A stretch of 64,000 bases of DNA from Streptomyces pilosus. Lineage in GTDB: Bacteria > Actinomycetota > Actinomycetes > Streptomycetales > Streptomycetaceae. The notes beneath the pieces are model-generated. The model worked only from the letters and a program-made list of their open reading frames with translations. It was not told where the DNA came from and ran no database searches. The stretch spans positions 1 to 64,000 of the forward strand of contig NZ_BMTU01000006.1 of assembly GCF_014649835.1 (NCBI RefSeq). The letters run 5' to 3'. Position 1 is the first letter of the stretch. The number at the start of each line of letters is the position of its first letter. The position numbers were made by a program, and so were the translations under genes. Below, in pieces: positions 1-13,040 of the stretch.

Positions 1-536
1 GCGACGAGATCGGCATGGGCGACAACATCTGGCTCGGCGACCGCGACGCGGTGCGCACCCCGATGCAGTGGACCCCGGACCGCAACGCCGGCTTCTCCTC
101 CTCCGACCCGGGCCGCCTCTACCTGCCCACCATCATGGACCCGGTCTACGGCTACCAGGTGACGAACGTCGAGGCGTCCATGGCCTCCCCGTCCTCCCTG
201 CTGCACTGGACCCGCCGGATGATCGAGATCCGCAAGCAGAACCCGGCCTTCGGCCTCGGCTCCTACACCGAGCTCCCCTCCTCCAACCCGGCGGTCCTCG
301 CCTTCCTCCGCGAGTACGAGGACGACCTGGTCCTCTGCGTCAACAACTTCTCACGCTTCTCCCAGCCGACCGAACTCGACCTGCGCGAGTTCGCCGGACG
401 CCACCCCGTCGAACTCTTCGGCGGGGTGCGCTTCCCGGCCGTCGGCGAACTGCCCTATCTGCTGACCCTCGGGGGCCACGGCTTCTACTGGTTCCGGCTC
501 ACGCGAGTCGCATCCCGCATCGGCCGCCGACTGTGA
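1..536 (+). CDS. treS: Trehalose synthase / maltose alpha-D-glucosyltransferase, C-terminal part (5' truncated)
   Basis: This is the last 177 codons of TreS. The reading frame is open from base 3 and the gene begins before the window. TreS interconverts trehalose and maltose in the cytoplasm and feeds maltose to the GlgE alpha-glucan pathway. Visible signs are the GH13 segment GDEIGMGDN followed by VRTPMQW, a run typical of TreS, and then a C-terminal beta-sandwich domain with LVLCVNNFSR. The maltokinase gene follows 28 bp later on the same strand, and together with glgB this is the usual treS-pep2-glgB order. The catalytic aspartate and glutamate lie upstream and cannot be checked. Identity is firm because the motif run and the neighbours agree. 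Confidence 0.93.
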   Translation, partial: DEIGMGDNIWLGDRDAVRTPMQWTPDRNAGFSSSDPGRLYLPTIMDPVYGYQVTNVEASMASPSSLLHWTRRMIEIRKQNPAFGLGSYTELPSSNPAVLAFLREYEDDLVLCVNNFSRFSQPTELDLREFAGRHPVELFGGVRFPAVGELPYLLTLGGHGFYWFRLTRVASRIGRRL

Positions 537-564
537 GCGTGTGCCGGCGTAAGGAGGCGTCACC

Positions 565-1923
565 ATGACGAAGACCGCATTCCTGCGCCCGCGGAGCGCG
601 CCCCCGGAGCCCATGGAGTCGCTCACCGGGCTGCTGCGCGAGTGGCTGCCGCTGCAACGCTGGTTCGCCGGCAAGGACCGGCCCGTCACCGACCTCGGTG
701 TGCTGTCGATGACGGAGCTGTTCCCGGGATGTCTGCACGTCCTGGTGCACGCCGCGCACGGCGGCGTACCCGCTCCCGGGGGCACCACCCCGGCCGGTGA
801 CTGCTACCAGCTGCTCCTCGGCGTACGGGAGCACCCCTCGCCCCGGCTCGGCAGGGCGATCATCGGCAGGGTGACGGACGGCAGGCTCGCCGGCGCGACC
901 GTCCACGACGCCCTCCACGACCCGCGCGCCGCACAGCTGCTCCTGGAGCGGCTGCGCCGGCCCGGCGCGGCCGGCCCGCTGCGGTTCGAGTGCGACGCCT
1001 CCCAGCAGGTGCCCGCCGGACTGGTGCCCCGGCTGATGACCGCCGAACAGTCCAACTCCTCGCTGGTGTACGGCGACGAGTACATCCTCAAGGTGTTCCG
1101 CCGTATCCAGCCCGGCGTCAACCCCGACCTGGAGGTACCGGGGGCACTGGCCCGCCAGGGCTGCCACCGGGTCCCCGCACCGGTGGCCTGGCTGCACACC
1201 ACGTACCCCTTCACGGCGACGCTCGGAGTGCTCCAGCCATACCTGCGCGACGCCTCCGACGGCTGGACGCTGGCCCTGGACGCGCTCGCCGCCGGTGACG
1301 ACTTCACCGCGCAGGCGCACGCGCTGGGCCGGGCCACGGCGGACGTCCACCTGGCGCTGTCGTCGGCGTTCCCGGTCGGCGCTCCCGGGGAGAACCGGCG
1401 GACGGCGGCGGCGATGACGGAGCGGCTGACCGACGCGGCGCACGCCGTGCCCGCGCTCCAGCCCTTCGTCCCCGGGCTGCGGGCCGCCTTCGCCGCGCTG
1501 GCCACCTGCGACGCCGGGCCGCCCGCCCAGCGCATCCACGGGGACCTGCACCTGGGGCAGGTGCTGCGGGCCGGACGCGAGTGGTTCGTCATCGACTTCG
1601 AGGGCGAGCCGTCCCGGCCGCTCTCCGAACGGCGCAGCGCCCACTCCCCCGTGCGGGACATCGCCGGGATGCTGCGCTCCTTCGACTACGCCGCCCGCCA
1701 GCGCCGCCCGTGGCGCCCGGAGTGGGCGCGCCGCTGCCGCGAGGCCTACTGCGCGGGCTACGCGGCCCGCGCCGGCTGGGACCCGCGCAAGAAGCACGGT
1801 CTGCTCCGCGCCTACGAGACCGACCGTGCCGTGTACGAGGTGCTGTACGAGGCCCGGCACCGACCCGACTGGCTGCCCGTACCCATGGCGGCGATCGAGC
1901 GCCTCGCCGTGAGAGGAGACTGA
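565..1923 (+). CDS. pep2: Maltokinase (maltose-1-phosphate forming)
   Basis: A 452-residue aminoglycoside-phosphotransferase-fold kinase that makes maltose-1-phosphate, the substrate of GlgE, from maltose and ATP. The start ATG follows a strong ribosome site (AAGGAGG at about 551-557). The N-terminus has the family's WLPLQRWFAGKDR motif. The catalytic loop HGDLHLGQ lies near residue 325 and the metal-binding IDFEGEP follows shortly after. The gene is flanked by treS and glgB, with only 4 bp before the glgB start, so translation is probably coupled. In many actinobacteria treS and pep2 are fused or adjacent, which supports the call. The pathway could make glycogen-like or capsular alpha-glucan; trehalose recycling is also possible. 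The gene is also called mak. Confidence 0.93.
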   Translation: MTKTAFLRPRSAPPEPMESLTGLLREWLPLQRWFAGKDRPVTDLGVLSMTELFPGCLHVLVHAAHGGVPAPGGTTPAGDCYQLLLGVREHPSPRLGRAIIGRVTDGRLAGATVHDALHDPRAAQLLLERLRRPGAAGPLRFECDASQQVPAGLVPRLMTAEQSNSSLVYGDEYILKVFRRIQPGVNPDLEVPGALARQGCHRVPAPVAWLHTTYPFTATLGVLQPYLRDASDGWTLALDALAAGDDFTAQAHALGRATADVHLALSSAFPVGAPGENRRTAAAMTERLTDAAHAVPALQPFVPGLRAAFAALATCDAGPPAQRIHGDLHLGQVLRAGREWFVIDFEGEPSRPLSERRSAHSPVRDIAGMLRSFDYAARQRRPWRPEWARRCREAYCAGYAARAGWDPRKKHGLLRAYETDRAVYEVLYEARHRPDWLPVPMAAIERLAVRGD

Positions 1924-1927
1924 AGCC

Positions 1928-4153
1928 GTGGCCCTGCACGACACCCCGCTTCCCGAATCGGCCGGGCCCGCCCCGTCCGCGCCCGCGGCCCCGGGGGCCG
2001 CACCGGCCCTCGATCCCACCGACCGGGGGCGCCTGCTGGCGGGCGCCCACCACGACCCGCACGCGCTCCTCGGCGCGCACCCGGTGCCCGGAGGCATCGC
2101 CATCCGGGCCCTGCGCCCCTTCGCCCGCGAGGTGGCGGTGATCGTCGACGGCGGGCGCACCCCGCTGGTCTCGGAGGGCGACGGCCTGTTCTCCGTCGTC
2201 CTGCCGCTGGACGAGATCCCCGCGTACACCCTGGCGGTGGCCTACGAGGACGACGAGCCGGCCGGGACGCACGACCCGTACCGGTTCCTGCCGTCGCTCG
2301 GCGAGCTCGACCTGCACCTGATCGGCGAGGGCCGCCACGAGGAGCTGTGGACGGCGCTCGGCGCGCACCCGATGACCCACCAGGGCGTCACCGGCACCCG
2401 CTTCACGGTGTGGGCGCCCAACGCGCAGGGGGTGCGGGTCGCCGCGGACTTCACCCACTGGGACGGCACGGCGTTCCCGATGCGCTCCCTGGGCTCGTCC
2501 GGGGTGTGGGAGCTGTTCCTGCCGGGCGTCGGCGAGGGCACCCGCTACAAGTTCGAGATCCACTCGCGCCACGGACACCGGTTCCTCAAGGCCGACCCGA
2601 TGGCGCGCCGTACCGAGGAGCCGCCGAACACGGCGTCCGTCGTGACGGCCTCGCACTACGAGTGGGGCGACGCCGAGTGGTTCGCGCGGCGCGCCGGGAA
2701 GCCCGTGCACGAGGCGCCGTTCTCGGTGTACGAGGTGCACCTGCCGTCGTGGCGGCCGGGCCTGACCTACCGCGAACTCGCCGAGGTGCTGCCCGCATAC
2801 GTCACGGACCTGGGCTTCACCCACGTGGAGCTGATGCCGGTCGCCGAGCACCCCTTCGGCCCGTCCTGGGGCTACCAGGTCACCGGGTTCTACGCGCCCA
2901 CCGCCCGCCTCGGCACCCCGGACGACTTCAGGTACCTGGTCGACGCCCTGCACCGGGCCGGCATCGGCGTGATCATGGACTGGGTGCCGGCGCACTTCCC
3001 GAAGGACGACTGGGCGCTGGCCCGGTTCGACGGGGAACCGCTGTACGAGCCCGGTGACTCCCGGCGCGCGGAACACCCCGACTGGGGGACCTACACCTTC
3101 GACTTCGCCCGCACCGAAGTGCGCAACTTCCTGGTCGCGAACGCCGTGTACTGGTGCCAGGAGTTCCACATCGACGGGCTGCGCGTCGACGCGGTCGCCT
3201 CCATGCTGTACCTCGACTACTCGCGCGAGGACGGCGGCTGGGAGCCGAACGCGTACGGCGGCCGGGAGGACCTGGCGGCCATGGCGTTCCTCCAGGAGAT
3301 GAACGCCACCGTCTACCGCCGCTGCCCGGGTGTCGTGACCATCGCGGAGGAGTCCACGGCGTGGGGCGGGGTGACCCGGCCCACCGACACCGGCGGCCTG
3401 GGATTCGGGCTGAAGTGGAACATGGGCTGGATGCACGACTCGCTGGAGTACGTCTCCCACGAGCCGGTGCACCGCAAGTACCACCACCACGAGATGACGT
3501 TCGCGATGGTGTACGCCTACAGCGAGAACTACTGCCTGCCCATCTCGCACGACGAGGTGGTGCACGGCAAGCAGGCCCTGGTGTCGAAGATGCCGGGCGA
3601 CTGGTGGCAGCGCCGTGCGACCGTGCGCGCCTACCTGGCCTTCATGTGGGCCCACCCCGGCAAGCAACTGCTCTTCATGGGGCAGGAGTTCGCCCAGGGC
3701 GCCGAGTGGTCGGAGAAGGAGGGGCCGGAGTGGTGGCTGCTCGACGAGGGCTACCACTCGGCCGGCGACCACCGCGGGGTGCAGGACCTGGTGCGCGATC
3801 TCAACACCCGCTACCGCGCGACCCCGGCGCTGTGGCAGCGCGACACCGACCCGTCCGGCTTCCGGTGGGTGGCGGTCGACGCCGCCGACGACAACGTCTT
3901 CGCGTTCCTCCGGTACGACGCCCAGGGCTCTCCGCTGCTCGCGGTGTCCAACTTCTCACCCGTGGTCCGGCACGACTACCCCCTCGACACCGGCGACGCC
4001 GTGATCGCCTGGCAGGAGGTGCTCAACACCGACGCGGCACGCTACGGCGGCGGGGGCGTCACCGACCCCGGCCCGGTCAAACCCGAGGACGGCCGCCTCC
4101 GGCTCACCCTGCCGCCGCTCGCGACGGTGTGGCTGGCACCCGTCCCCCTGTGA
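1928..4153 (+). CDS. glgB: 1,4-alpha-glucan branching enzyme
   Basis: A GH13 branching enzyme of 741 residues, the normal full length, that transfers chain ends to form alpha-1,6 branches in glycogen-like glucan. It starts with GTG four bases after the pep2 stop, with GAGAGGAG just upstream. An N-terminal carbohydrate-binding region precedes the CBM48-like segment (TRFTVWAPNAQGVRV) and the catalytic barrel. Aligned by spacing with E. coli GlgB, the nucleophile is Asp421 in DGLRVDAV, the acid/base is Glu474 in IAEEST, and Asp542 in SHDEVVHGK is the third acid. All three are present. It forms one operon with treS and pep2. Streptomyces often carry two such clusters, one per developmental phase; which one this is cannot be decided from the sequence alone. 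Confidence 0.95.
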   Translation: MALHDTPLPESAGPAPSAPAAPGAAPALDPTDRGRLLAGAHHDPHALLGAHPVPGGIAIRALRPFAREVAVIVDGGRTPLVSEGDGLFSVVLPLDEIPAYTLAVAYEDDEPAGTHDPYRFLPSLGELDLHLIGEGRHEELWTALGAHPMTHQGVTGTRFTVWAPNAQGVRVAADFTHWDGTAFPMRSLGSSGVWELFLPGVGEGTRYKFEIHSRHGHRFLKADPMARRTEEPPNTASVVTASHYEWGDAEWFARRAGKPVHEAPFSVYEVHLPSWRPGLTYRELAEVLPAYVTDLGFTHVELMPVAEHPFGPSWGYQVTGFYAPTARLGTPDDFRYLVDALHRAGIGVIMDWVPAHFPKDDWALARFDGEPLYEPGDSRRAEHPDWGTYTFDFARTEVRNFLVANAVYWCQEFHIDGLRVDAVASMLYLDYSREDGGWEPNAYGGREDLAAMAFLQEMNATVYRRCPGVVTIAEESTAWGGVTRPTDTGGLGFGLKWNMGWMHDSLEYVSHEPVHRKYHHHEMTFAMVYAYSENYCLPISHDEVVHGKQALVSKMPGDWWQRRATVRAYLAFMWAHPGKQLLFMGQEFAQGAEWSEKEGPEWWLLDEGYHSAGDHRGVQDLVRDLNTRYRATPALWQRDTDPSGFRWVAVDAADDNVFAFLRYDAQGSPLLAVSNFSPVVRHDYPLDTGDAVIAWQEVLNTDAARYGGGGVTDPGPVKPEDGRLRLTLPPLATVWLAPVPL

Positions 4154-4261
4154 GCGCCGGCGACGACGCCAGGTGTCCCGCGGCTCCGGCGGGGCATTCG
4201 GCATCGTACGGCCGAGGGCATCTCGGCGTCGTCGCGGCAGGTCACAGAAGGGCGGAGACAC

Positions 4262-5350
4262 GTGCGGACCGTGGGAGTGGAGGAGGAACTCCTCCTGGTC
4301 GATCCTGATACCGGCGAACCCCGGGCGATGTCCGCGGCGGTCCTCGCCCGGGCCGAGCGGGAGGGCTCGGGCAAGGACGTCTTCGAGAAGGAACTCCACG
4401 AGCAGATGCTGGAGTTCGCCACGCATCCGCAGTCCTCGATGGAGAGCCTGCACGCGGAGATCGTCCGCTGCCGCAAGGAGGCCGCCGGTCACGCCGGGGA
4501 GATCGGCTGCGCCGTCGCCGCGCTCGCCACGTCCCCGCTGCCGGTCAGCCCGTCCATCGGCATGAACCGGCGCTACCGGTGGATGGAGGAGCAGTACGGC
4601 ATCGCCACCCGGGAACAGCTCGTCATGGGCTGCCACGTCCACGTCTCCGTCGACTCCGACGAGGAGGGCACCGGGGTGGTCGACCGGCTGCGGCCGTGGC
4701 TGCCGGTGCTGGCCGCGCTGAGCGCGAACTCGCCGTTCTGGCAGGGCAGTGACACCGGGTACCACAGCTACCGCAGCCGGGTGTGGCAGCGCTGGCCCTC
4801 CGCGGGTCCCACGGAGTTGTTCGGCTCGCCCGACCGCTACCACCGGCGGGTCGCCGACATGGTGGCGACCGGCGTGATCCTCGACGAGGGGATGGTGTAC
4901 TTCGACGCCCGGCTCTCCCAGCGGTACCCGACCGTGGAGATACGGGTCTCCGACGTCTGTCTGCACGCGGAGACCGCCGGACTGATCGCCACCCTCGCCC
5001 GGGGTCTGGTGGAGACCGCGGCCCGGGAGTGGCGGGCCGGTACGGAACCGCTCGACCCCGGTGTCAGCCTGCTGCGGCTGTCCGCCTGGCAGGCGGCCCG
5101 CTCGGGGCTGGCGGGCGAGCTGCTCGACCCCCGCACCATGCGGCGCACGCCCGCCGAGACGGTCGTGCACACCCTCCTCGACCACGTCGCCGACGCCCTG
5201 GAGGCGCACGGCGACCTGGAGCGCGCCCGTGAGGGGTGCGCCCGGCTGCTGCGTGACGGCAACGGGGCCCAGGTGCAACGGGACCTGATGCGGCGCACGG
5301 ACAGCCTGCGGGACGTCGTCACGGAGTGCGTGCGGCACACCCAGGCGTAG
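4262..5350 (+). CDS. Carboxylate-amine ligase, YbdK / glutamate-cysteine ligase type 2 family
   Basis: A 362-residue ATP-grasp-like glutamate-cysteine ligase (GCS2) family enzyme. Members ligate an amine to a carboxylate, and E. coli YbdK shows weak gamma-glutamyl-cysteine ligase activity. The N-terminal signature VGVEEELLLVD is at residues 4-14, GCHVHVSVD is in the middle, and YPTVEIRVSD carries the conserved acidic and arginine residues. GTG was chosen as start because the signature begins at once and GGCGGAG lies upstream. It sits 108 bp after glgB, so it may or may not be cotranscribed. Actinomycetes make mycothiol through MshC rather than glutathione, so the true substrate is unknown. 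The family call is firm and the function is not. Confidence 0.85.
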   Translation: MRTVGVEEELLLVDPDTGEPRAMSAAVLARAEREGSGKDVFEKELHEQMLEFATHPQSSMESLHAEIVRCRKEAAGHAGEIGCAVAALATSPLPVSPSIGMNRRYRWMEEQYGIATREQLVMGCHVHVSVDSDEEGTGVVDRLRPWLPVLAALSANSPFWQGSDTGYHSYRSRVWQRWPSAGPTELFGSPDRYHRRVADMVATGVILDEGMVYFDARLSQRYPTVEIRVSDVCLHAETAGLIATLARGLVETAAREWRAGTEPLDPGVSLLRLSAWQAARSGLAGELLDPRTMRRTPAETVVHTLLDHVADALEAHGDLERAREGCARLLRDGNGAQVQRDLMRRTDSLRDVVTECVRHTQA

Positions 5351-5362
5351 GGCGGGGCGGGT

Positions 5363-5596
5363 TCAGAGCATCAGGATCAGGGCGTAGACCAGGAAGAAGG
5401 CGGCGACCAGGACCACCACGGTCATGATCGCGGTGAGCGGTCCCTTGGCCCAGCCCTTGGTCGGATTGTGCGTCTCCCGGGGGCCCGCCTCCGGCATGCT
5501 GCTCTCCGCGGGCGGGGTCTCGCCGGGGGGCACGCCTCCTCCCGGTTCGAGGCCGGTGGTGCGTTCCGGTTCGGGATCGGGGTTCACGTAGCTCAT
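5363..5596 (-). CDS. Small single-pass membrane protein, unknown function
   Basis: A 77-residue protein with a proline- and glutamate-rich N-terminal half (residues 1-45), a short basic stretch (KGWAKGP), and one hydrophobic C-terminal segment at about residues 54-77, rich in valine, leucine and phenylalanine. A tail-anchored topology is likely, with the N-terminus probably in the cytoplasm. It is convergent with the preceding ligase gene (12 bp between stops) and divergent from the acyl-CoA ligase gene. The ATG was chosen because composition upstream in the same frame becomes non-coding. I recognise no family. The even codon bias and the proper membrane segment support it being a real gene. 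Confidence 0.7.
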   Translation of the reverse strand: MSYVNPDPEPERTTGLEPGGGVPPGETPPAESSMPEAGPRETHNPTKGWAKGPLTAIMTVVVLVAAFFLVYALILML

Positions 5597-5749
5597 GGGC
5601 TCCGGGTCCCCCGAAACCGGCCGGATCATCAGTGCGGACACACTTGTCGCGATCCCGGCACGGGGCCGGGCCGGCTGGACTACATTCAGGCACCGCCGAT
5701 GACTGTCCTCACCGGCCGAGTCACACCCCGTACATGTCAGGAGCAGCGC

Positions 5750-7654
5750 ATGCGCGACCTCGCTCTCGCTCCCCCGTCCGCCGCGCCCCTGACCGGCGGT
5801 CTCGCCGACAGCCTCTTCGCGAGGGCGGACGAGAGCCCGGACCTGCCCGTGCTCGCGCACCGCGCCGGACCGGACTCCGCCACGTGGCAGGAGATCACCG
5901 CGGCGGAGTTCCGGGACGAGGTCGTCCGTCTGGCCAAGGGCCTGATCGCGTCCGGCATCTCCCCCGGCGCGCGGGTGGCGATCATGGCCCGCACCCGCCA
6001 CGAGTGGACCCTGCTGTGCCACGCGCTGTGGACGGTCGGCGCGGAGGTCGTGCCGATCTATCCGACCTCCTCGCGCGACCAGGTGGAGTGGATCCTCAGG
6101 GACACCGGCTGTGTCGCCGTCCTGGTGGAGGACGAGCAGAGCGTGATGACCGTCGGGTCGGTGTGCGCGGCCCTGCCCCGGCTGCGGCACGTGTGGCAGT
6201 TGGACGGGGGTGCGCTGGAGCAGCTGGCGGCGCGCGGCGAGTTCATCCCGCCGGCCACGGTGGACTCGATGCGGCGCATCGTGCTGCCGGACGCCACCGC
6301 CGTGATCGCCTACACCTCCGGCACCTCCGGCCGGGCCATGGGCTGCGCGCTGAGCCACCGCGGTCTGGCGTTCATCTGCGACACCCTGCTGGCGGGATGG
6401 GGCCACACCGCGGCGCCGGCCGGGGAGCAGGGGGCCGTCCTCGCCTTCCTGCCGTTCTCCCACGTGTACGGCCTGATGATCCAGAGCCTGTGCATCCGGG
6501 GCGGTCTGCTGATGGGGCACGAGCCCGACCTGGGCGGGGAGTCGCTCTCCTCGGCCCTGCGCACCTTCCGGCCCACCTACCTGTACGCCGTGCCCTCGCT
6601 GCTGGAGAAGATCTACAAGAACTTCCTGCGCACGGCGCAGCAGCAGGGCCGCGGTGCCCTGTTCGAGCGGGCCGCCGGCACGGCCCGGGACTTCGCCGCC
6701 GCGGTGGAGCGGCAGCGGCTGGGCCGGGGCGGCGGGCCGGGCTTCGACCTGCGGCTCCAGCACGCCCTGTACGAGCGCACCGTCTACCGGCGGCTGCGGG
6801 CGGCCCTGGGTGGCCGGGTGCTGCGGGCCACCTCCGGCGGCTCACCGCTCAACCGCGGTCTCTCCCTCTTCTACGAGGGGATCGGCGTCTACGTGCACGA
6901 CGGCTACGGGCTCACCGAGACCAGTGGCGGGGTGACGATGCAGCCGCTGGGGCGGGAGAAGTCGGGCACGGTCGGGCAGGCGCTGCCGGGCACCGGGATC
7001 CGGGTGGCCGACGACGGGGAGATCCTGGTGCGCGGGCCGTCGGTGTTCCAGGGCTACGTCGGGGACCGGGCCGCCACCCGGGCCGTGCTGCGGGGCGGCT
7101 GGCTCGCCACGGGAGACCTGGGCCGGCTGGACACCGAGGGCTATCTGACGATCACCGGCCGCAAGAAGGACATCATCATCACGAGCAGCGGCAAGAGCGT
7201 GGCGCCCGCGGCCCTGGAGCACCGGCTGCGGACCCATCCGCTGGTCCACCAGGCCGTCGTCGTGGGCGACGACCGTCCGTGCGTGGGCGCCCTGATCACG
7301 CTGGACCCTGAGTTCCTCGGCGACTGGCGCGCCGCGCTGTCCCTGCCGGGTGACGCGCCGGCCCGGGAGGCGCGGGAGGAGAACGCGCTGCGCGAGGAGA
7401 TCGCGCGGGCGGTCGCCGCCGCCAACAGCAGTGTGTCGCGCGCGGAGTCGATCCGTGTCTTCCGGGTGCTGCCCGAGCCGTTCGACGTGACCAACGGCCT
7501 GCTCACGCCGTCGATGAAGCTGCGCCGGGACGAGATCGTGCGGCGCTACGCGCTGGAGATCGACGCGATGTACCAGTCGCGCACGCGGCCGGGGCGCACG
7601 CCCGCGGCGGAGGAGTCCGCGGGCTGGGACGACTCCGACAACGTCTTCCGCTGA
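5750..7654 (+). CDS. AMP-dependent long-chain acyl-CoA ligase family protein (FadD15-like)
   Basis: A 634-residue adenylate-forming enzyme that would activate a fatty acid as acyl-AMP and then acyl-CoA. The ATG follows AGGAG at 5739-5743. The A5/A7-type motifs DGYGLTETSGG, TGDLG and TGRKKDIIITSSGK are clear and the C-terminal lysine region (SSGKSVAP) is kept. The P-loop is odd. The usual TSGTTGxPKG is TSGTSGRAMG here, so the conserved Lys is replaced by Met. Length and the C-terminal extension fit the FadD15/Acsbg-like long-chain group. It has its own upstream region and no obvious partner genes. Substrate is unknown, and because of the P-loop change the activity is uncertain. Confidence 0.85.
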   Translation: MRDLALAPPSAAPLTGGLADSLFARADESPDLPVLAHRAGPDSATWQEITAAEFRDEVVRLAKGLIASGISPGARVAIMARTRHEWTLLCHALWTVGAEVVPIYPTSSRDQVEWILRDTGCVAVLVEDEQSVMTVGSVCAALPRLRHVWQLDGGALEQLAARGEFIPPATVDSMRRIVLPDATAVIAYTSGTSGRAMGCALSHRGLAFICDTLLAGWGHTAAPAGEQGAVLAFLPFSHVYGLMIQSLCIRGGLLMGHEPDLGGESLSSALRTFRPTYLYAVPSLLEKIYKNFLRTAQQQGRGALFERAAGTARDFAAAVERQRLGRGGGPGFDLRLQHALYERTVYRRLRAALGGRVLRATSGGSPLNRGLSLFYEGIGVYVHDGYGLTETSGGVTMQPLGREKSGTVGQALPGTGIRVADDGEILVRGPSVFQGYVGDRAATRAVLRGGWLATGDLGRLDTEGYLTITGRKKDIIITSSGKSVAPAALEHRLRTHPLVHQAVVVGDDRPCVGALITLDPEFLGDWRAALSLPGDAPAREAREENALREEIARAVAAANSSVSRAESIRVFRVLPEPFDVTNGLLTPSMKLRRDEIVRRYALEIDAMYQSRTRPGRTPAAEESAGWDDSDNVFR

Positions 7655-7806
7655 ACGCCCGGGGCCGTCCCGGTCCGCGAGGGGTTTGTCACCGACGAGG
7701 CACGGGCATGCGGGCGCGTAGGCTCCCCGCTCGCGGGAACCCACCAGATCGGAGGACGCACGAGTCAGCGACGACCGCCCCGCTGCGCCGGGGCCTGGAA
7801 GGCGAG

Positions 7807-8241
7807 ATGGCACCCGAGCCGCGTAGGGACAGGACACTGGCCGGCGAGGAGATCACGAGCCGCATCGCCAGCTTCCCGGGGGAGCTGCACGATGTGACGG
7901 ACGCACGCATGGTCGCGGAGGAGTTCCTCTTCGACCTGGCCCGCGTGTCGGCGCCGTCGGCTCCGGAGCACTGGGACGACATACTCCTGGTGGTCACGGA
8001 GCTGGCCGCCAACGCGGTCCAGTACGCACCCGGTCCGTTCGAGCTGCGCCTGCGCAGGACGTTCGACGGGGTGCACGTGGTGATGCGGGACAGCAGCACC
8101 ACCGAGCCGGCCCCGCGGCCCTTCCATCCGAACAGCGGCGGCGGCGGGATCGGCTGGCACCTGATCCACACGCTCTGCGACCAGGTGAGTGTGGTCCGCG
8201 ACGACCACGGCAAGGACATCCACGTGTTCCTGCCGTGGTGA
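7807..8241 (+). CDS. RsbW-like anti-sigma / serine kinase-type ATPase
   Basis: A 144-residue GHKL ATPase of the RsbW/SpoIIAB-like type (HATPase_c_2), which in Streptomyces are numerous and bind sigma factors or phosphorylate STAS proteins. The N box is VTELAANAVQYAP, and a glycine-rich lid lies near SGGGGIGWHLI. A degenerate G1 region (RDSSTTEPAP) replaces the usual DxGxG, so ATP binding may be altered. I prefer ATG 7807, which has GGAAGG immediately upstream. An earlier in-frame ATG at 7708 would add 33 residues but has no ribosome site and a low-complexity arginine-rich leader. The gene is convergent with the PRC-barrel gene downstream. Partner sigma factor unknown. Confidence 0.75.
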   Translation: MAPEPRRDRTLAGEEITSRIASFPGELHDVTDARMVAEEFLFDLARVSAPSAPEHWDDILLVVTELAANAVQYAPGPFELRLRRTFDGVHVVMRDSSTTEPAPRPFHPNSGGGGIGWHLIHTLCDQVSVVRDDHGKDIHVFLPW

Positions 8242-8274
8242 GCCGCCGCGGAGGGGGGTGCGTGCGGCCGTGGT

Positions 8275-8646
8275 TCAGCCGGCGGGCTCCTCACGGGCCG
8301 GCAGCCCGTGGTAGTAGTCGCCGACCGCGGTGAGGTACTCCGGGTCCATGGTCTCGCTGTCGGTCCGGAAGCGGGGCGCCTCCTTCACCTCGGCCCTGGT
8401 GCAGGACACGGTCACTCTCTGCTCCCCCGGCTCCACCGTGCTGACGACGCCGACCGGCACCAGGACGCTGCGTCCGAAGACCCACACGCCGGTGTCGACG
8501 ACGAGGTGCCGCATCCCGTGGTGGTCGGCCTGTCGGTCGACATGGCCGATGGTGCCGTCGCTCGCGACGACGGTGTAGCCCGTCAGGTCCCGCTCCGCGA
8601 CGGGACTCAGGTCCGGCGTGTAGGACCAGATGCTGTGGATGGGCAC
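8275..8646 (-). CDS. PRC-barrel domain protein
   Basis: A 123-residue protein with an N-terminal PRC-barrel (LTGYTVVASDGTIGHVDR, then HLVVDTGVWVFGRSVLVP), the fold found in photosynthetic reaction centre H subunits and RimM and often seen in small stress proteins of actinomycetes. The GTG start is chosen because GGAGGAAA precedes it by seven bases and the domain starts shortly after. Continuing the frame upstream gives non-coding-looking sequence. The promoter region contains a perfect sigma-B-type element (minus strand, 8751-8727), so general stress induction is likely. No catalytic residues are expected and its molecular role is unknown. A second PRC-type gene begins at 63549. Confidence 0.82.
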   Translation of the reverse strand: MPIHSIWSYTPDLSPVAERDLTGYTVVASDGTIGHVDRQADHHGMRHLVVDTGVWVFGRSVLVPVGVVSTVEPGEQRVTVSCTRAEVKEAPRFRTDSETMDPEYLTAVGDYYHGLPAREEPAG

Positions 8647-8726
8647 TGCTCGTTTCCTCCCCGGTGGACGTCCGCTGGGCGGAGGGAGCGTCCTGCGTTC
8701 GCCCGCGCCCTCCTTCACAGGGGCCA

Positions 8727-8751
8727 ATACCCGGCGGGGAGCCGTGCATTC
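8727..8751 (-). promoter_or_regulatory. Sigma-B-type promoter of the PRC-barrel gene
   Basis: On the minus strand the sequence reads GAAT, 15 bases, GGGTAT. This fits the Streptomyces sigma-B consensus GNNT-N14-16-GGGTAC/T exactly. The -10 lies 81 bases upstream of the GTG start at 8646. Inference from consensus only. Confidence 0.6.
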
Positions 8752-8849
8752 GAGCGTCGGGGAGCCGGTGGAGCGATGTCGGCGGCCCGTGCGCGGCGCG
8801 TCCGGCGAAATCCGTCCGTGTACCCGCCCGGACGCGAGGTATGCACATC

Positions 8850-8874
8850 GCCTCCAGGTTTCCTTCACGGTTAT
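8850..8874 (+). promoter_or_regulatory. Possible sigma-B-type promoter of the hybrid kinase
   Basis: GCCT, 15 bases, GGTTAT. One base differs from the -10 consensus GGGTAT, and the spacing is ideal. It lies 121 bases before the kinase ATG. A second weaker candidate -10 (GGGTTA at 8913-8918) lacks a good -35. Confidence 0.35.
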
Positions 8875-8995
8875 CCGGGGCGGCCCCACACTTTGTTCCG
8901 CACCCGCAACGTGGGTTAGCCTGCGGCGTATTTCTCAACGCGCAGATCCGTGAACTGCGGAAACGTGCACTGACTCAGCCGGAACGAGGGTGCGC

Positions 8996-12997
<4,002 letters not shown>

Positions 12998-13040
12998 GCA
13001 ACGCGACCGGGCGTCACGGCCGACGAGGAGTGTGCGCAGC

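Larger units (their letters stand above)
8647..8995. other. Divergent intergenic region between PRC-barrel and hybrid kinase genes
   Basis: This 349-base non-coding stretch separates two divergent genes. It holds the sigma-B-type promoter for the leftward PRC-barrel gene and one or two weaker elements facing the kinase gene. Open frames crossing it have no ribosome site and unnatural composition, so I see no gene here. The high density of promoter-like elements suggests joint stress control of both genes. Confidence 0.55.

Noticed and set aside
1589..3772. Long minus-strand frame antisense to glgB
   Set aside because: Same shadow effect; composition rich in Arg, Gly and Val without any recognisable domain, while glgB is complete.
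8895..8918. GTTC followed by GGGTTA as a sigma-B promoter of the kinase gene
   Set aside because: The -35 does not fit GNNT at any allowed spacing and the -10 differs at two positions. The element at 8850-8874 is better, though still weak.
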